A stretch of 49,724 nucleotides of DNA from Nitrospirota bacterium (GCA_005877775.1 VBOJ01000014.1:1-49724); one strand, 5' to 3'. Numbered from the stretch's first letter, positions 23,906 through 37,076 are shown. Translations and numbers: made by a program. Notes: generated by a model not told the origin, from the letters alone.

Positions 23906-24868
23906 TTACACCACCCGGTTCGGAGCCGGACGGCCCTCCAGCACGGCCAGAATGTTCTGAACGCAGATCATGCCCATCTGGATCCGCGTGTGCAACGTCG
24001 CCGAGCCCAAATGCGGCAAGGTGACGACCTGCGGAAGCGTTCTGAGCCCGGGATGAAGAGCGGGCTCCTCTTCATACACATCCAGCCCTGCGCCGGCCAG
24101 CCGGCCTTCTTGGACCGCCGCCACCAGCGCCGCTTCGTCCACCACGGTCCCGCGGGCCGTGTTAATCAGATAGGCAGTCGGCCGCATGAGCCGAAGCTCC
24201 GCCGCGCCGATGAGATGATGGGTCTCGACGGTCAGCGGCACGTGGAGGCTGACGAAATCCGATCCTGTCAGCACGTCTTGCAACGACATCTGGCGCCACT
24301 GGGCATTCAGAGTTGAGTGATCGAGTGTCCTGCGGTTGTGATAGAGGACTGGCATGTTGAATCCCATCGCTCGCCTGGCAACGGCTCTGCCGATACGACC
24401 CATCCCGATAATCCCCAGCGTCTTCCCGTACACGTCCGTCCCGAGCAACTGGGTCGGCTCCCACCCAGTCCAGGTGCCGGACCGGGCCAAACGATCTCCT
24501 TCTAGCACCCGACGGGCGGTCGCCAACAACAAGGCCCAGGTCAGATCCGCCGTCGTCTCGGTCAGCACGTCCGGCGTATTGGTCACGACAATGCCCCTGG
24601 CCTTGGCTTCCTTCACGGCAATGTTGTTGTAGCCCACCGCGTAGTTGGCAATCACTCTGAGATCGGGCGCGGCCTTCAGTACGTTCCCGTCAATCACTTC
24701 CGTGAGGGTACAGACCGCAGCGTGGGCTTCCCTCAGCCCCTTGAGCAACGCAGCCCTGCTCGGAGGGCTGACCTGCGGCGGGGCCGTGAGGCTAAACCGC
24801 TCCCTGATGAGGACCATTACCGGCTCCGGGAGCAACCTGGCGACGTATAGTTTTGGTACTGGTATCAT
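23906..24868 (-). CDS. D-2-hydroxyacid dehydrogenase (glyoxylate/hydroxypyruvate reductase type)
   Basis: About 320 residues from the ATG at 24868; in-frame GTG and TTG codons up to 24904 are possible. An NAD(P)-dependent enzyme that reversibly reduces a 2-keto acid to the D-hydroxy acid. The Rossmann motif GIIGMGRIGRAVA and the catalytic Arg (NTARGT), Glu (YEEEP) and His (LPHLG) are all present. The NYAVGYNNI segment and overall length match the glyoxylate/hydroxypyruvate reductase subgroup. It lies divergently from a glycolate-oxidase-type flavoprotein, so both may interconvert the same 2-hydroxy/2-keto pair, glyoxylate/glycolate being the simplest guess. Substrate is not proven by sequence. 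Confidence 0.9.
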   Translation of the reverse strand: MIPVPKLYVARLLPEPVMVLIRERFSLTAPPQVSPPSRAALLKGLREAHAAVCTLTEVIDGNVLKAAPDLRVIANYAVGYNNIAVKEAKARGIVVTNTPDVLTETTADLTWALLLATARRVLEGDRLARSGTWTGWEPTQLLGTDVYGKTLGIIGMGRIGRAVARRAMGFNMPVLYHNRRTLDHSTLNAQWRQMSLQDVLTGSDFVSLHVPLTVETHHLIGAAELRLMRPTAYLINTARGTVVDEAALVAAVQEGRLAGAGLDVYEEEPALHPGLRTLPQVVTLPHLGSATLHTRIQMGMICVQNILAVLEGRPAPNRVV

Positions 24869-24979
24869 CCTCACGAACCGATCACTCACTGTGATGGTCC
24901 CCAAATCTTAGCGGATTGGAGGAAGAGCAACAACCATCAATTCCTTCGTATTCCCGGCATCCCCGGACAAGGGCAGATC

Positions 24980-25009
24980 TTGTCCTCTTGTACGATCTGC
25001 GTCTACAAT
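24980..25009 (+). promoter_or_regulatory. possible promoter of the FAD/Fe-S oxidoreductase
   Basis: TTGTCC (24980-24985), an 18-bp spacer and TACAAT (25004-25009, five of six), about 30 bp before the ATG at 25042. Confidence 0.45.
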
Positions 25010-25041
25010 GGGCTGATCCTCATTCAGAGTGAAGCACGCCC

Positions 25042-27882
25042 ATGCCACTGGTCTTGCCTGAGAAGAGACGTGCGGTCGCCGCGGATTTGCGACGCCTACT
25101 GGGGTCGGAGAAGGTGCGCGATGACGTTCCCACCCTGACCGCGTACGCGGTGGACGCCAGTATCTATAAGATCGTTCCCCAGGCAGTGGTGCTGGCGGAG
25201 TCGGAAGCCGATATCCAAACTTCGGTGACCTATGCCATGCGGACGGGGGTTCCCCTGACACCACGAGCGGCCGGCACCAACCTGACTGGCTCCGCAATCG
25301 GCTCAGGAATCATCCTGGATATTTCGCGACTCAACCGTATCCTGGAACTGAATCGGGACGAACGGTGGGTTCGTGTGCAACCAGGCATCGTGTTCGCGGA
25401 GTTGAACAAGCGGTTGGCTTGTCATAGTCTCTTGTTCGGTCCGGACCCTTCCAGCGGCGACATGTGCAAGCTGGGCGGCATGCTGGCGAATAATTCGTCT
25501 GGCCCGCACACGCTTCGATATGGGTCGGTCAAAGACAATGTGCAGGCACTGAGAGTCTGTCTGTCATCCGGCGACTGGCTGGAGGCCCGTCGTTACGGCC
25601 TTGACGATCCAGCGCTGCACGCCGTGCTGGCGACCCATCCGTCGTTGCAGACGGTGTTAGAGCTGGTTCGCCAGCAGGCTGACCTGATCCGCGCCAAACG
25701 ACCAACCGTCAGCAAAAACAGTTGCGGGTACAATCTGTTCGGTCTGGTGGACGGATTGGACCAGGCGGTATTCGATCTTCCGAAGCTCTTCGTCGGAAGC
25801 GAGGGCACCCTCGGGGTGATCAGCGAAGCGACACTGCGTCTGGTGGACCGGCCCAAGGCCAGTATAACAGCCCTCATCCATTTTCGGTCTCTCGAGGACG
25901 TGGGCGAGGCGGTACCTCAGCTCTTAGCGCTCTCGCCAAGCGCGCTGGAGGTGATGGATACAAATACACTGAACCTGATCGGGCGCGATCGGCATGGAAT
26001 CCCGTCTGATGCGGCCGCGACACTGCTGGCCGAGTTCGATCAAGACGGCGGGCCTGACAGCCTGCGTGAACAGGCGACGCGCCTGACCGCACTGTGCCAC
26101 CGGTATCGGCTCTCGTCAGATCCCGTGGTGGCCTTCGACCAAGGACAGCGCGACCAACTCTGGAACGCACGCAAGGCCTTGTATCCCACCCTCTACCGGT
26201 ACGACCAGCGCAAGAAGCCCATCAATTACGTGGATGATGTGGTCGTGCGAGCCGACCAGATTAGCGAGCTCATCCGGTACTTGGAAGAATTTTTCAGAGC
26301 ACAGCACATCGCGGTCGCCATCTTCGGCCACATCGGGAACGGCAACGCGCATATCGTGCCCCTGCTGGACGTGAATGACCGGGACGACTTTGCCCGAATG
26401 GTCGATGGCTATCGAGCCATTCACCAGACGGTCCTCACTCGGTTCAGCGGATCGATCTGTGGAGAGCATGGGGACGGACGGGTGCGCGCGGAATTCGTTC
26501 GACGCATGTTCGGCGAGGAGCTGTACGACCTCTTTGTGCAGGTCAAACGAAGCCTCGACCCGACCAGGGTAATGAACCCGGGAGTGAAAATCAGCGACAC
26601 GTCGTTTACAGAACATATCGACTATACCCGCCTCTCGAAAGCCTGCGCGACCTGTGGCAAATGCAATTCAGTCTGCCCGGTCTACGACGTGTTTCAGTCC
26701 GAGGACATGAGCTCGCGTGGCTGGTTCGAGATCGTGACGTCCAAGGAGTACAGTTATCTGAATTCCAAGCGCGTGGTCGAAGCCTGTCTCAACTGCAAGT
26801 CCTGCCGGACGATCTGCCCGGCGGATGTCGATGTCTCAGAGTTGATCCTCAAACGCCGCGCTGAACATCCGAACCGGATGGCTGGAGCGGTGTTCGCCCT
26901 GCATGCGCGCCCGTGGCTCTTCGATCCGCTCCTCAAGGCGGCCGCGCGCACTCAGTGGCTGTGGGACCGGCCCAGGCCCCGCGCCTGGCTGGAATGGATC
27001 ACGCGTCCCCTGATGCGCCGAATTGCCGAGACCGCCCGGTTTCCCCGTGACATGGTGATGCCTCGTTTGGCGACCAGACACCTGCGCGAGCGTTACCCGG
27101 AGTTGGTGCGGATCGGCGCCTCCGGACCAACGAGCATCGCCTACTTTCACGGCTGCGCTGCGAACTATCTGGATGATGGGGTCGGGGACGCGGTCATCGC
27201 GGTGCTTCGACGCCACGGCGTGGAGCCAGCGCTGCCGGTTCAACGCTGCTCTGGAACACCCATCCAGACCTACGGGCATGTCAAGTTGGTGCTGGAGGGG
27301 GCACGCCACAACCTCGCATCGCTGGAACGCTATGACACTGTCGTCACCGGCTGTGCCTCCTGCACGCTGATGTTGAAAGACTACCCTCAGCTCTTCGAGG
27401 CCGGTCCTGAGCGTGAAGCAGCCGACCGACTCGCCCGCCGTGTGAAACACATTACCGAGTTCGTGGCCGAGTCCAAGGAGGCGCCCGACCAAAGCACGGG
27501 CACTGCTCGCAGGCGCAAAGTGACGTACCATTCCTCGTGCCATCTCCGAGCAGCCGGCGTGACCAAAGCGCCTCGCAAGGTGCTCGCCGCCCTGCCTGGC
27601 GTGGAATTTATCGAGATGGAGGATGCGGATCGCTGCGCAGGAGGTGCCGGCACGTACATCCTGAAGGATTACGACACCGCCGCGAAAATATTCGAGCGAA
27701 AGCGACGGGCAATTGAGGACAGCGGAGCCGACGTGGTCGCCACCAGTTGCCCGGCCTGCATGATCCAACTCAACAATGGTCTGAGAGGAACCGTGCAGGT
27801 CAAACACGTGGCGGAGCTGCTCCGCGACTCGTTCGAATCGGCGCAGGAGTCTAGGGGCACAGACCCCTCTTCGAAGCGATGA
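25042..27882 (+). CDS. fused GlcD-GlcF-type FAD and Fe-S oxidoreductase
   Basis: A 946-residue fusion. N-terminal half: FAD-binding domain of the vanillyl-alcohol-oxidase type (PRAAGTNLTGSAIG near 75-90, VGSEGTLGVISE, FGHIGNGNAH, CGEHGDGR). Then two 4Fe-4S sites (CATCGKCNSVCP near 534 and CLNCKSCRTICP near 581) and two CCG domains (HGCAANYLDDG near 702, YHSSCHLRAAG near 829, with CSGTP and CAGGAG). It resembles GlcD joined to GlcF, or YdiJ/D-2-hydroxyglutarate dehydrogenase. It should oxidise a 2-hydroxy acid such as glycolate, D-lactate or 2-hydroxyglutarate and pass electrons to the respiratory chain. The cytochrome gene downstream overlaps its stop by 4 bp. Substrate is unassigned. Confidence 0.92.
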   Translation: MPLVLPEKRRAVAADLRRLLGSEKVRDDVPTLTAYAVDASIYKIVPQAVVLAESEADIQTSVTYAMRTGVPLTPRAAGTNLTGSAIGSGIILDISRLNRILELNRDERWVRVQPGIVFAELNKRLACHSLLFGPDPSSGDMCKLGGMLANNSSGPHTLRYGSVKDNVQALRVCLSSGDWLEARRYGLDDPALHAVLATHPSLQTVLELVRQQADLIRAKRPTVSKNSCGYNLFGLVDGLDQAVFDLPKLFVGSEGTLGVISEATLRLVDRPKASITALIHFRSLEDVGEAVPQLLALSPSALEVMDTNTLNLIGRDRHGIPSDAAATLLAEFDQDGGPDSLREQATRLTALCHRYRLSSDPVVAFDQGQRDQLWNARKALYPTLYRYDQRKKPINYVDDVVVRADQISELIRYLEEFFRAQHIAVAIFGHIGNGNAHIVPLLDVNDRDDFARMVDGYRAIHQTVLTRFSGSICGEHGDGRVRAEFVRRMFGEELYDLFVQVKRSLDPTRVMNPGVKISDTSFTEHIDYTRLSKACATCGKCNSVCPVYDVFQSEDMSSRGWFEIVTSKEYSYLNSKRVVEACLNCKSCRTICPADVDVSELILKRRAEHPNRMAGAVFALHARPWLFDPLLKAAARTQWLWDRPRPRAWLEWITRPLMRRIAETARFPRDMVMPRLATRHLRERYPELVRIGASGPTSIAYFHGCAANYLDDGVGDAVIAVLRRHGVEPALPVQRCSGTPIQTYGHVKLVLEGARHNLASLERYDTVVTGCASCTLMLKDYPQLFEAGPEREAADRLARRVKHITEFVAESKEAPDQSTGTARRRKVTYHSSCHLRAAGVTKAPRKVLAALPGVEFIEMEDADRCAGGAGTYILKDYDTAAKIFERKRRAIEDSGADVVATSCPACMIQLNNGLRGTVQVKHVAELLRDSFESAQESRGTDPSSKR

Positions 27883-28121
27883 GGCTGCGAAAGGCGGACT
27901 GGCTCTTCGTCTGTGCCGCGGCGCTCGTCGTCCTGTCCGTGTCGTTGCTACCGTCGCCGCGCGACAGAAATCCGCCTGTTCCCCACACGCCCGAGCATCG
28001 GGGGCTAGCCTCAGAAAAAGACTGCCTGCGCTGCCATCACGTCGGCGGTACGAGGCCCTTACCCAGTCGGCATCCAAAGCGGCAGGACTGCTGGCGCTGT
28101 CATAAGGCAGCCATGGACTAA
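27879..28121 (+). CDS. small membrane-anchored diheme c-type cytochrome
   Basis: An 80-residue protein with an N-terminal hydrophobic helix (about 8-24, uncleaved anchor or signal), then a short periplasmic part with two c-type heme motifs, CLRCH (49-53) and CWRCH (71-75), and further His residues (HH at 53-54, H40, H65) that could serve as distal ligands. Its ATG overlaps the stop of the flavoprotein gene (ATGA), pointing to co-translation, so it may connect that enzyme or another dehydrogenase to periplasmic electron carriers. However, the flavoprotein lacks an export signal, so a direct link across the membrane would need a quinone. No known family name is recognised. Confidence 0.85.
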   Translation: MRLRKADWLFVCAAALVVLSVSLLPSPRDRNPPVPHTPEHRGLASEKDCLRCHHVGGTRPLPSRHPKRQDCWRCHKAAMD

Positions 28122-28208
28122 CGAGTAGAGGAAGACGCGTCAGGGAAGGCGCAGCCCGGCCCGGCCCGGCCTGACCAGGCCCTGCACAGGCGAGGAGGAA
28201 CCACGAGA

Positions 28209-28487
28209 ATGGTCACGGTGCTCTTATTCGGACAGACCTTGCGTCAGACGGTGGAAGAGTCTGAACTTCAGCTTGAAGTGGCGGGGCCGCTCACGGTCAG
28301 AGCACTCCTTGAAGCCAATCGGGATAGGCTTGGGGGAGTGATGCAGCTTCTCGGCAAAGGTGAGCTGCTGGTCACCGTGAACCGAAAGGTGGGCTCCATG
28401 GACTCAGTCGTCCGCGACGGTGATACGATCAAGCTCACCCATCAGTGCAACCCGACCTATGAAGGGGCAACCTGGCAGAATCCGTGA
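28209..28487 (+). CDS. MoaD/ThiS-like beta-grasp protein without C-terminal Gly-Gly
   Basis: A 92-residue protein with the MoaD/ThiS beta-grasp pattern (VTVLLFGQTLRQ, LTVRALLEANRDRLGGV, LLVTVNRK, VRDGDTIKLTHQ). True sulfur carriers end in Gly-Gly; this one continues after the last strand with about 14 residues (CNPTYEGATWQNP) and no Gly-Gly, so it should not be activated by adenylation. GAGGAGGAA precedes the ATG. It may be a structural or regulatory relative. The short GC-rich gap before it holds a hairpin (GGCCT/AGGCC). Confidence 0.75.
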   Translation: MVTVLLFGQTLRQTVEESELQLEVAGPLTVRALLEANRDRLGGVMQLLGKGELLVTVNRKVGSMDSVVRDGDTIKLTHQCNPTYEGATWQNP

Positions 28488-28495
28488 TGACGCTG

Positions 28496-28621
28496 GCAGG
28501 ATGTTGAACAAGGCCCCCAGCTTTGTTCTCGCATCGCTCAGAGGCTCAACGTACGGCAAAAAGTACGCTTCGCCTCTTCGCTCACTGCGGCCGCGCTGGA
28601 TGGCCTTCTTGAACATCCTGC
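28496..28621. repeat. 126-bp palindromic element with 20-bp terminal inverted repeats
   Basis: The left end GCAGGATGTTGAACAAGGCC (28496-28515) and the right end (28602-28621) are inverted copies matching at 18 of 20 positions. Inside, GAGGC..CGTAC pairs with GTACG..GCCTC around GGCAAAAA, so the whole element can fold into one long hairpin. It codes for nothing convincing and begins 9 bp after the MoaD-like gene. From memory it resembles a dispersed repeat seen in Nitrospira genomes; I cannot verify this here. It looks like a REP- or MITE-type non-autonomous element. Confidence 0.75.
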
Positions 28622-28746
28622 GGGGACCTTTAGATCAGTTCAGAGTGTTGGATAGTTCCTTCAGCGACGGGTCGCGAATTCGTTTTTCGATACCACGCTG
28701 GTGGAATCGCAACCCGACGAGGCAGGGAGGTTGGGGGGGAAGGCGC

Positions 28747-29711
28747 TCATGAGCCCGGCTGGGATGGCTCTCCCACTGATCCCATCTTGCGGTACTTCAC
28801 GTCTCGTCGCGTCAGGATTTCCTCTCCTGACAGTTCTGCAAGCTGGCCGAGGTGAGCAGACAGGGCTTTGGCCAAGCGTTCAGCCATAGCGGAGGGATCC
28901 CGATGCGCGCCCCCCATCGGCTCCGGGATCACTTCGTCGATCACGCCCAGTTCCAACAGATCCTTCGCGGTCAATTTCAAGGCTGCCGCGGCATCAGGAG
29001 CTTTGGCAGGGTCATCCCAGAGGATCGCGGCGCAGCCTTCCGGTGAAATCACCGAATAGACGGCATGCTCCAGCATCAGCACTCGATCAGCCACGCCGAG
29101 CGCGAGCGCTCCTCCGCTGCCCCCCTCGCCAATGACCACCGATACGATCGGGACCGCCAACCGAGACATGACCAACAGATTGTGCGCGATCGCTTCGGCC
29201 TGCCCGCGTTCCTCGGCTCCGATCCCCGGATAGGCCCCCGGCGTGTCAATGAAGGTGAGGATCGGACGTCTAAATTTTTCGGCCAACTTCATCAGGCGGA
29301 GCGCCTTTCGGTAGCCCTCCGGGTTTGGCATCCCGAAATTTCGCTGCATGCGGTCCTTGAGTGTCTTTCCTTTTTGGTGCCCGATGACCATCACCGACCG
29401 CCCGTTGAACCGCGCAAATCCGCCCACGATGGCCCGATCATCGCCAAACACTCGGTCGCCGTGAAGCTCCAGAAATTCACGACACAAGGTACCCACATAG
29501 TCCAGCGTTGAAGACCGTTGCGGGTGTCTGGCCAGTTGAGTCCGCTGCCAGGGTGTCAGCTTGCTGTACAGCTCGCTTTCGGCCTGGGCGAGACGGGCTT
29601 TGAGTTTGCGGAGCTCTTCCTGGACCGAGGCGCGAGAGGCGCCCGCGCCGGCCATCTTTTCGATCCGCTCCTCAATTTCTCGGATCGGTTTCTCAAACTC
29701 CAAATAGTCTC

Positions 29712-29715
<4 letters not shown>
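28747..29715 (-). CDS. accA: acetyl-CoA carboxylase carboxyltransferase subunit alpha
   Basis: About 322 residues from the ATG at 29715, which overlaps the dnaE stop (ATGA). Works with AccD to move the carboxyl group from biotin to acetyl-CoA, giving malonyl-CoA. The family signature is clear: LEFEKPIREIEERI at the N-terminus, HGDRVFGDDRAIVGG, DTPGAYPGIGAEERGQAEAI, and SVVIGEGGSGGALALGVAD. Length is normal. accD is not in the window. The dnaE-accA order is common in Gram-negative bacteria. Confidence 0.96.
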
Positions 29716-33218
<3,503 letters not shown>

Positions 33219-33401
33219 TATGGGGAACCTCAAGGAGGAATTGTAATCGGACCCTGAAGCGATGTCAATGAAAAGCCAAGACCGCGCACAGGCGAGGAGA
33301 TCTCGTCGCACAGGGGTTTCGTGCCTTGAACTTGACGGAGGCATCTGTTATCCTTGCCCGCGTTTTCGGACGTCAGAACGACTGTCATGGGAGGCACGCG
33401 G

Positions 33402-34958
33402 ATGGCTGGGCTGAAGCGCGCATTGATCAGCGTCTCGGATAAGACGGGAGTCGTAGACCTGGCCCGAGGGCTGGCAGCCCTGGGCGCGGAAATCCTCTCC
33501 ACCGGCGGCACCGCGAAGATCCTGCGGGACGCCGGCCTCGCCGTCACCGATGTGGCAGCCTATACCGGTTCGCCAGAAATTCTGGACGGGCGGGTCAAGA
33601 CGCTGCATCCCAAAATCCACGGTGGACTGCTGGGCCGTCGCAGCAACCTCAAGCACGTTGCCGACATGCAGCAACATGCGATCAGCCCCATTGACGTCCT
33701 CGTGGTCAATCTCTATCCATTCGAAGCCACTATCTCCAAACCCGATTGTACCTTTGAAGAGGCCATCGAGAACATTGATATCGGTGGTCCCTCCATGTTG
33801 CGTTCCGCCGCCAAAAATCACCCGGACGTGCTGGTGATCGTAGATCCCCGCGATTACGTCCGGGTGCTAGACTCGCTCAAAGCCGGTACGGTGACACCCG
33901 CACTCCGGCAGGAGTTGGCCACGAAGGTGTTTCAGCATACGGCCCGCTATGACAATCTGATCGCCGGCTACCTCGCACGGCATGGGCAGGGGACCAGCCC
34001 CTCGCGATTTCCGGCCGTGCTCTCGCTCCTGTACGAACGTAGCGAGATCCTCCGGTACGGCGAGAACCCGCATCAGCAGGGCGCCTTCTACCGGGATCCG
34101 ACCTCACGCGAGCCTTCTGTCTCCCGGGCCAAGACCCTGCATGGAAAGGCGATGTCTTACAACAACTACTTGGACGCGAATTCCGCGTTGGAGCTGGTCA
34201 AGGAGTTCGAGGAGCCGGCCGCGGTCATCGTCAAGCACAACAACCCCTGCGGCGTCGCCCTCGGAGGGAACGCGGTCGAAGCCTACGTGCGGGCCCGCGC
34301 GACCGATCCGGTGTCGGCGTTCGGAGGCGTGATCGCATTGAATCGGCCGGTGGACATCGCGACGGCCAAGGAAATCACCTCGACCTTTGTCGAGGTGGTG
34401 GTCGCACCCGGCTACGCCGAGGACGCCCTGGCCCACCTGAAGCGGAAAAAAGATCTTCGGCTCTTGGACATCGGTCCCCTCACTGGAGCCACACGCGATG
34501 GGCTGGACCTGAAAAAACTGGTGGGAGGCCTGATCGTGCAGGATCGGGATCTGGGTGCTCTGGAAGATCTGCGGACTCTTCAGGTACCGACACGACGCCG
34601 CCCCACCGATGAAGAGTATGCGGCCTGCGCCTTTGCCTGGAAGGTCTGCAAGCACGTCAAATCCAACGCCATCGTGTATGCCCGGGCTGGCCAAACGGTG
34701 GGCATCGGCGCCGGCCAGATGAGTCGGGTCGACTCAGTAAAACTCGCAGGCATGAAAGCTGTGCTGCAGGTCAAGGGGTGCGTGATGGCATCGGACGCCT
34801 TTTTCCCGTTTCGGGACGGCCTGGATGAGGCTGCGCAGGCCGGTATCACCGCCGTCATTCAGCCTGGGGGCTCCATCCGAGATCAGGAGATCGTCGAGGC
34901 AGCTGATGAGCATCAGATCGCGATGATTCTCACTGGCATGCGGCATTTCCGTCACTGA
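33402..34958 (+). CDS. purH: bifunctional AICAR formyltransferase/IMP cyclohydrolase
   Basis: Last two steps of purine synthesis to IMP. About 518 residues from the ATG at 33402 (GGGAGG 7 bases upstream); a frame start at 33354 would add 16 unlikely residues. The MGS-like cyclohydrolase domain spans about 1-145 (ALISVSDKTG, LSTGGTAKIL, YTGSPEILDGRVKTLHPKIHGGLL). The formyltransferase part carries RYGENPHQQGAFY, VKHNNPCG, ACAFAWKVCKHVKSNAI and SDAFFPFRDG. purD follows 111 bp downstream, so the two probably form a purine operon. Confidence 0.97.
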   Translation: MAGLKRALISVSDKTGVVDLARGLAALGAEILSTGGTAKILRDAGLAVTDVAAYTGSPEILDGRVKTLHPKIHGGLLGRRSNLKHVADMQQHAISPIDVLVVNLYPFEATISKPDCTFEEAIENIDIGGPSMLRSAAKNHPDVLVIVDPRDYVRVLDSLKAGTVTPALRQELATKVFQHTARYDNLIAGYLARHGQGTSPSRFPAVLSLLYERSEILRYGENPHQQGAFYRDPTSREPSVSRAKTLHGKAMSYNNYLDANSALELVKEFEEPAAVIVKHNNPCGVALGGNAVEAYVRARATDPVSAFGGVIALNRPVDIATAKEITSTFVEVVVAPGYAEDALAHLKRKKDLRLLDIGPLTGATRDGLDLKKLVGGLIVQDRDLGALEDLRTLQVPTRRRPTDEEYAACAFAWKVCKHVKSNAIVYARAGQTVGIGAGQMSRVDSVKLAGMKAVLQVKGCVMASDAFFPFRDGLDEAAQAGITAVIQPGGSIRDQEIVEAADEHQIAMILTGMRHFRH

Positions 34959-35069
34959 GCGTGTGCTGAACTCAATTCCTCCGCGCGCCCAGCCGATTCT
35001 TCGCCGTGCTACGGGTGTTCGCGAAGGATTCCTCTCCACCTTCCTAATTCCTACTCTCATGGTTCAGCG

Positions 35070-36347
35070 GTGAAGGTGTTGGTCATCGGCAGCGGAGGGC
35101 GCGAACATGCTCTCGTGTGGAAACTTGCCCAGAGCCCTCGGGTCTCCGCACTGTTCTGTGCGCCAGGGAATGCCGGCATCGAATCCCAGGCACGGTGCAT
35201 CCCCATCGCCGCCGAGGACATTCCCCAGCTCAAGGCCTTTGCGGTCTCAGAAGGGATTGATCTCACCGTGGTGGGGCCGGAGGGGTCTCTCGCCCTGGGC
35301 ATCGCGGATGAGTTTCGAAAGGTCAAGCTGAAGATTTTCGGCCCGACACGCGGTGCCGCTGAGATCGAGTCCAGCAAAATCTTCGCCAAGGATCTGATGA
35401 TCCGTCATCAGATCCCGACCGCGTCGGCCCGAAGCTTCGATCGCGTGGCGCCGGCGCTTGCCTACCTTGCGCATCACCCGTTGCCAGTGGTGGTCAAAGC
35501 CGAAGGGTTGGCGCAGGGGAAGGGGGTTGTGGTGGCCACGACCCACGAACAGGCCCGTGAGGCTGCCACCGACATGTTGGAGAAACAGCGCTTCGGCGCG
35601 GCTGGTCAGCGTGTCCTGATTGAAGAGTGCCTCGACGGGGCAGAGGTCTCGGTCATGGCCTTCACCGACGGGAAGACCGTCGTCCCGATGGTGCCAGCTC
35701 AGGACCATAAGCGAGTCGGCGACGGGGACACAGGCCCCAATACCGGCGGGATGGGCGCCTACGCGCCAGCCCCGTTGGTGACCCCTTCATTGCAGACGAC
35801 GATCCTGCGTACGGTGCTCTGCCCCATCGTGGACGCGCTCTCCCGCATCGGACGCCCGTTCCACGGCGTGCTGTATGCAGGCCTCATGATCGTGCGTGGC
35901 GCTCCCTACGTGTTGGAGTTCAATGCCCGCTTCGGGGACCCCGAGACACAGGTGGTTCTCCCCCTGCTGAAAACCGACTTAGTGGATGTGATGGAAGCAG
36001 TGGTCGAGCACCGCCTGGATCAACTCACAGTCGAGTGGCACAAGCAATCATCTGTGTGCGTAGTGTTGACTTCAGCTGGCTATCCAGGATCGTACCAGAC
36101 AGGGCTGCCGATTCACGGGTTGCCAGAGAGTCGACCTTCCGATGACGTCCTGGTGTTCCATGCCGGCACGAGACGGGAAGGGCAAGCAGTCGTGACGGCC
36201 GGTGGACGGGTCGTGGGGGTGACGGGCCTAGGCCCTCGGCTGGCGATTGCCCGCGAACAGGCCTACAAGGTGGTTGGAACGATTGCATTTCAAGGGCGTC
36301 ACTTCCGATCGGATATCGCCAGCCATTCGCTCCAGGCGAATCCGTGA
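35070..36347 (+). CDS. purD: phosphoribosylamine--glycine ligase
   Basis: ATP-dependent ligase making glycinamide ribonucleotide, the second step of purine synthesis. The 425-residue length is normal. Begins with a GTG ([19 protein letters not shown]), with the N-terminal motif [10 protein letters not shown]; the ATP-grasp core is in [17 protein letters not shown] and MTALHQ-like segments; and the metal site is in [16 protein letters not shown]. The C-terminal subdomain ([20 protein letters not shown]) is intact. It precedes a TsaC-like gene and a lipoprotein on the same strand with short gaps. Confidence 0.97.
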   Translation: MKVLVIGSGGREHALVWKLAQSPRVSALFCAPGNAGIESQARCIPIAAEDIPQLKAFAVSEGIDLTVVGPEGSLALGIADEFRKVKLKIFGPTRGAAEIESSKIFAKDLMIRHQIPTASARSFDRVAPALAYLAHHPLPVVVKAEGLAQGKGVVVATTHEQAREAATDMLEKQRFGAAGQRVLIEECLDGAEVSVMAFTDGKTVVPMVPAQDHKRVGDGDTGPNTGGMGAYAPAPLVTPSLQTTILRTVLCPIVDALSRIGRPFHGVLYAGLMIVRGAPYVLEFNARFGDPETQVVLPLLKTDLVDVMEAVVEHRLDQLTVEWHKQSSVCVVLTSAGYPGSYQTGLPIHGLPESRPSDDVLVFHAGTRREGQAVVTAGGRVVGVTGLGPRLAIAREQAYKVVGTIAFQGRHFRSDIASHSLQANP

Positions 36348-36376
36348 GGAGGCAGTGAGCAGCTGAGGACAGAACC

Positions 36377-37027
36377 ATGGTCAGGGTCCTTTCCCTTCAG
36401 CTCGATTCGTCCAATAGGGTTTTCGAAGAAGCGGCGCGAGTCCTTCGCCGGAGCGGCGTCATCGCCATGCCCACTGAAACTTTTTATGCCCTCGGTGCGT
36501 CCACATCGGACGAGGTTGCAATCCGCCGTGTCTGCGCGATGAAGGGACGGTCGCAAAGAAAGCCGATCCTCGCCCTTATTGCTGATCGGACGCAACTCGC
36601 GGCATTGGTTGATGAGGTCACGGCGGGTGCCACAACCCTGATGGATCGGTTTTGGCCTGGGCCCTTGACCCTGATCTTCCCGGCCTCGCCGCTCCTGCCG
36701 GAGGTGCTGACTGCCGGGACCGGCTCGGTGGGAGTCCGGCAAACAGCTCACACGGGATTGGCCCCGCTGCTCCTTCTTGTCGGACCTTTGACCGGCACCA
36801 GCGCGAACCGGTCCGGGGACCAGCCGGCGAGGACCGCGGAGGAAGTGCAGACAACGTTGGGTTCCGAAGTGGACTTAATCCTGGACGGTGGCTCCACCAT
36901 AGGAGGGTTGCCATCCACGATCGTGGATACTGTCAGTCCAATCCGGCTGCTGCGGGAAGGACCCATTTCCCGCCAACAGATCGAGACAGCACTGAGCATG
37001 GCAGGCATGGCGCTGGGATCTTCATGA
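36377..37027 (+). CDS. L-threonylcarbamoyladenylate synthase (Sua5/YciO/YrdC family)
   Basis: A 216-residue protein of the YrdC fold. In the TsaC/Sua5 branch it makes threonylcarbamoyl-AMP from Thr, bicarbonate and ATP for the t6A modification of ANN-decoding tRNAs. Visible: GVIAMPTETFYALGA, K-GR-KPILALI around 54-66, FWPGPLTLIFPAS, VGVRQTAH and GTSANRSGDQPA with the conserved Ser-Ala-Asn. The second domain of Sua5 is absent, so it is of TsaC length. YciO, a sister without proven activity, is the main alternative. Confidence 0.88.
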   Translation: MVRVLSLQLDSSNRVFEEAARVLRRSGVIAMPTETFYALGASTSDEVAIRRVCAMKGRSQRKPILALIADRTQLAALVDEVTAGATTLMDRFWPGPLTLIFPASPLLPEVLTAGTGSVGVRQTAHTGLAPLLLLVGPLTGTSANRSGDQPARTAEEVQTTLGSEVDLILDGGSTIGGLPSTIVDTVSPIRLLREGPISRQQIETALSMAGMALGSS

Positions 37028-37076
37028 TCTTGGCTTCACGTCGAAGGGGGATCGAGAGGTGTAAAGGAGGAAGGAT

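Noticed and set aside
34959-35069. Terminator or promoter between purH and purD
   Set aside because: No T-tract hairpin and no convincing -35/-10 pair; the two genes are more likely one unit.
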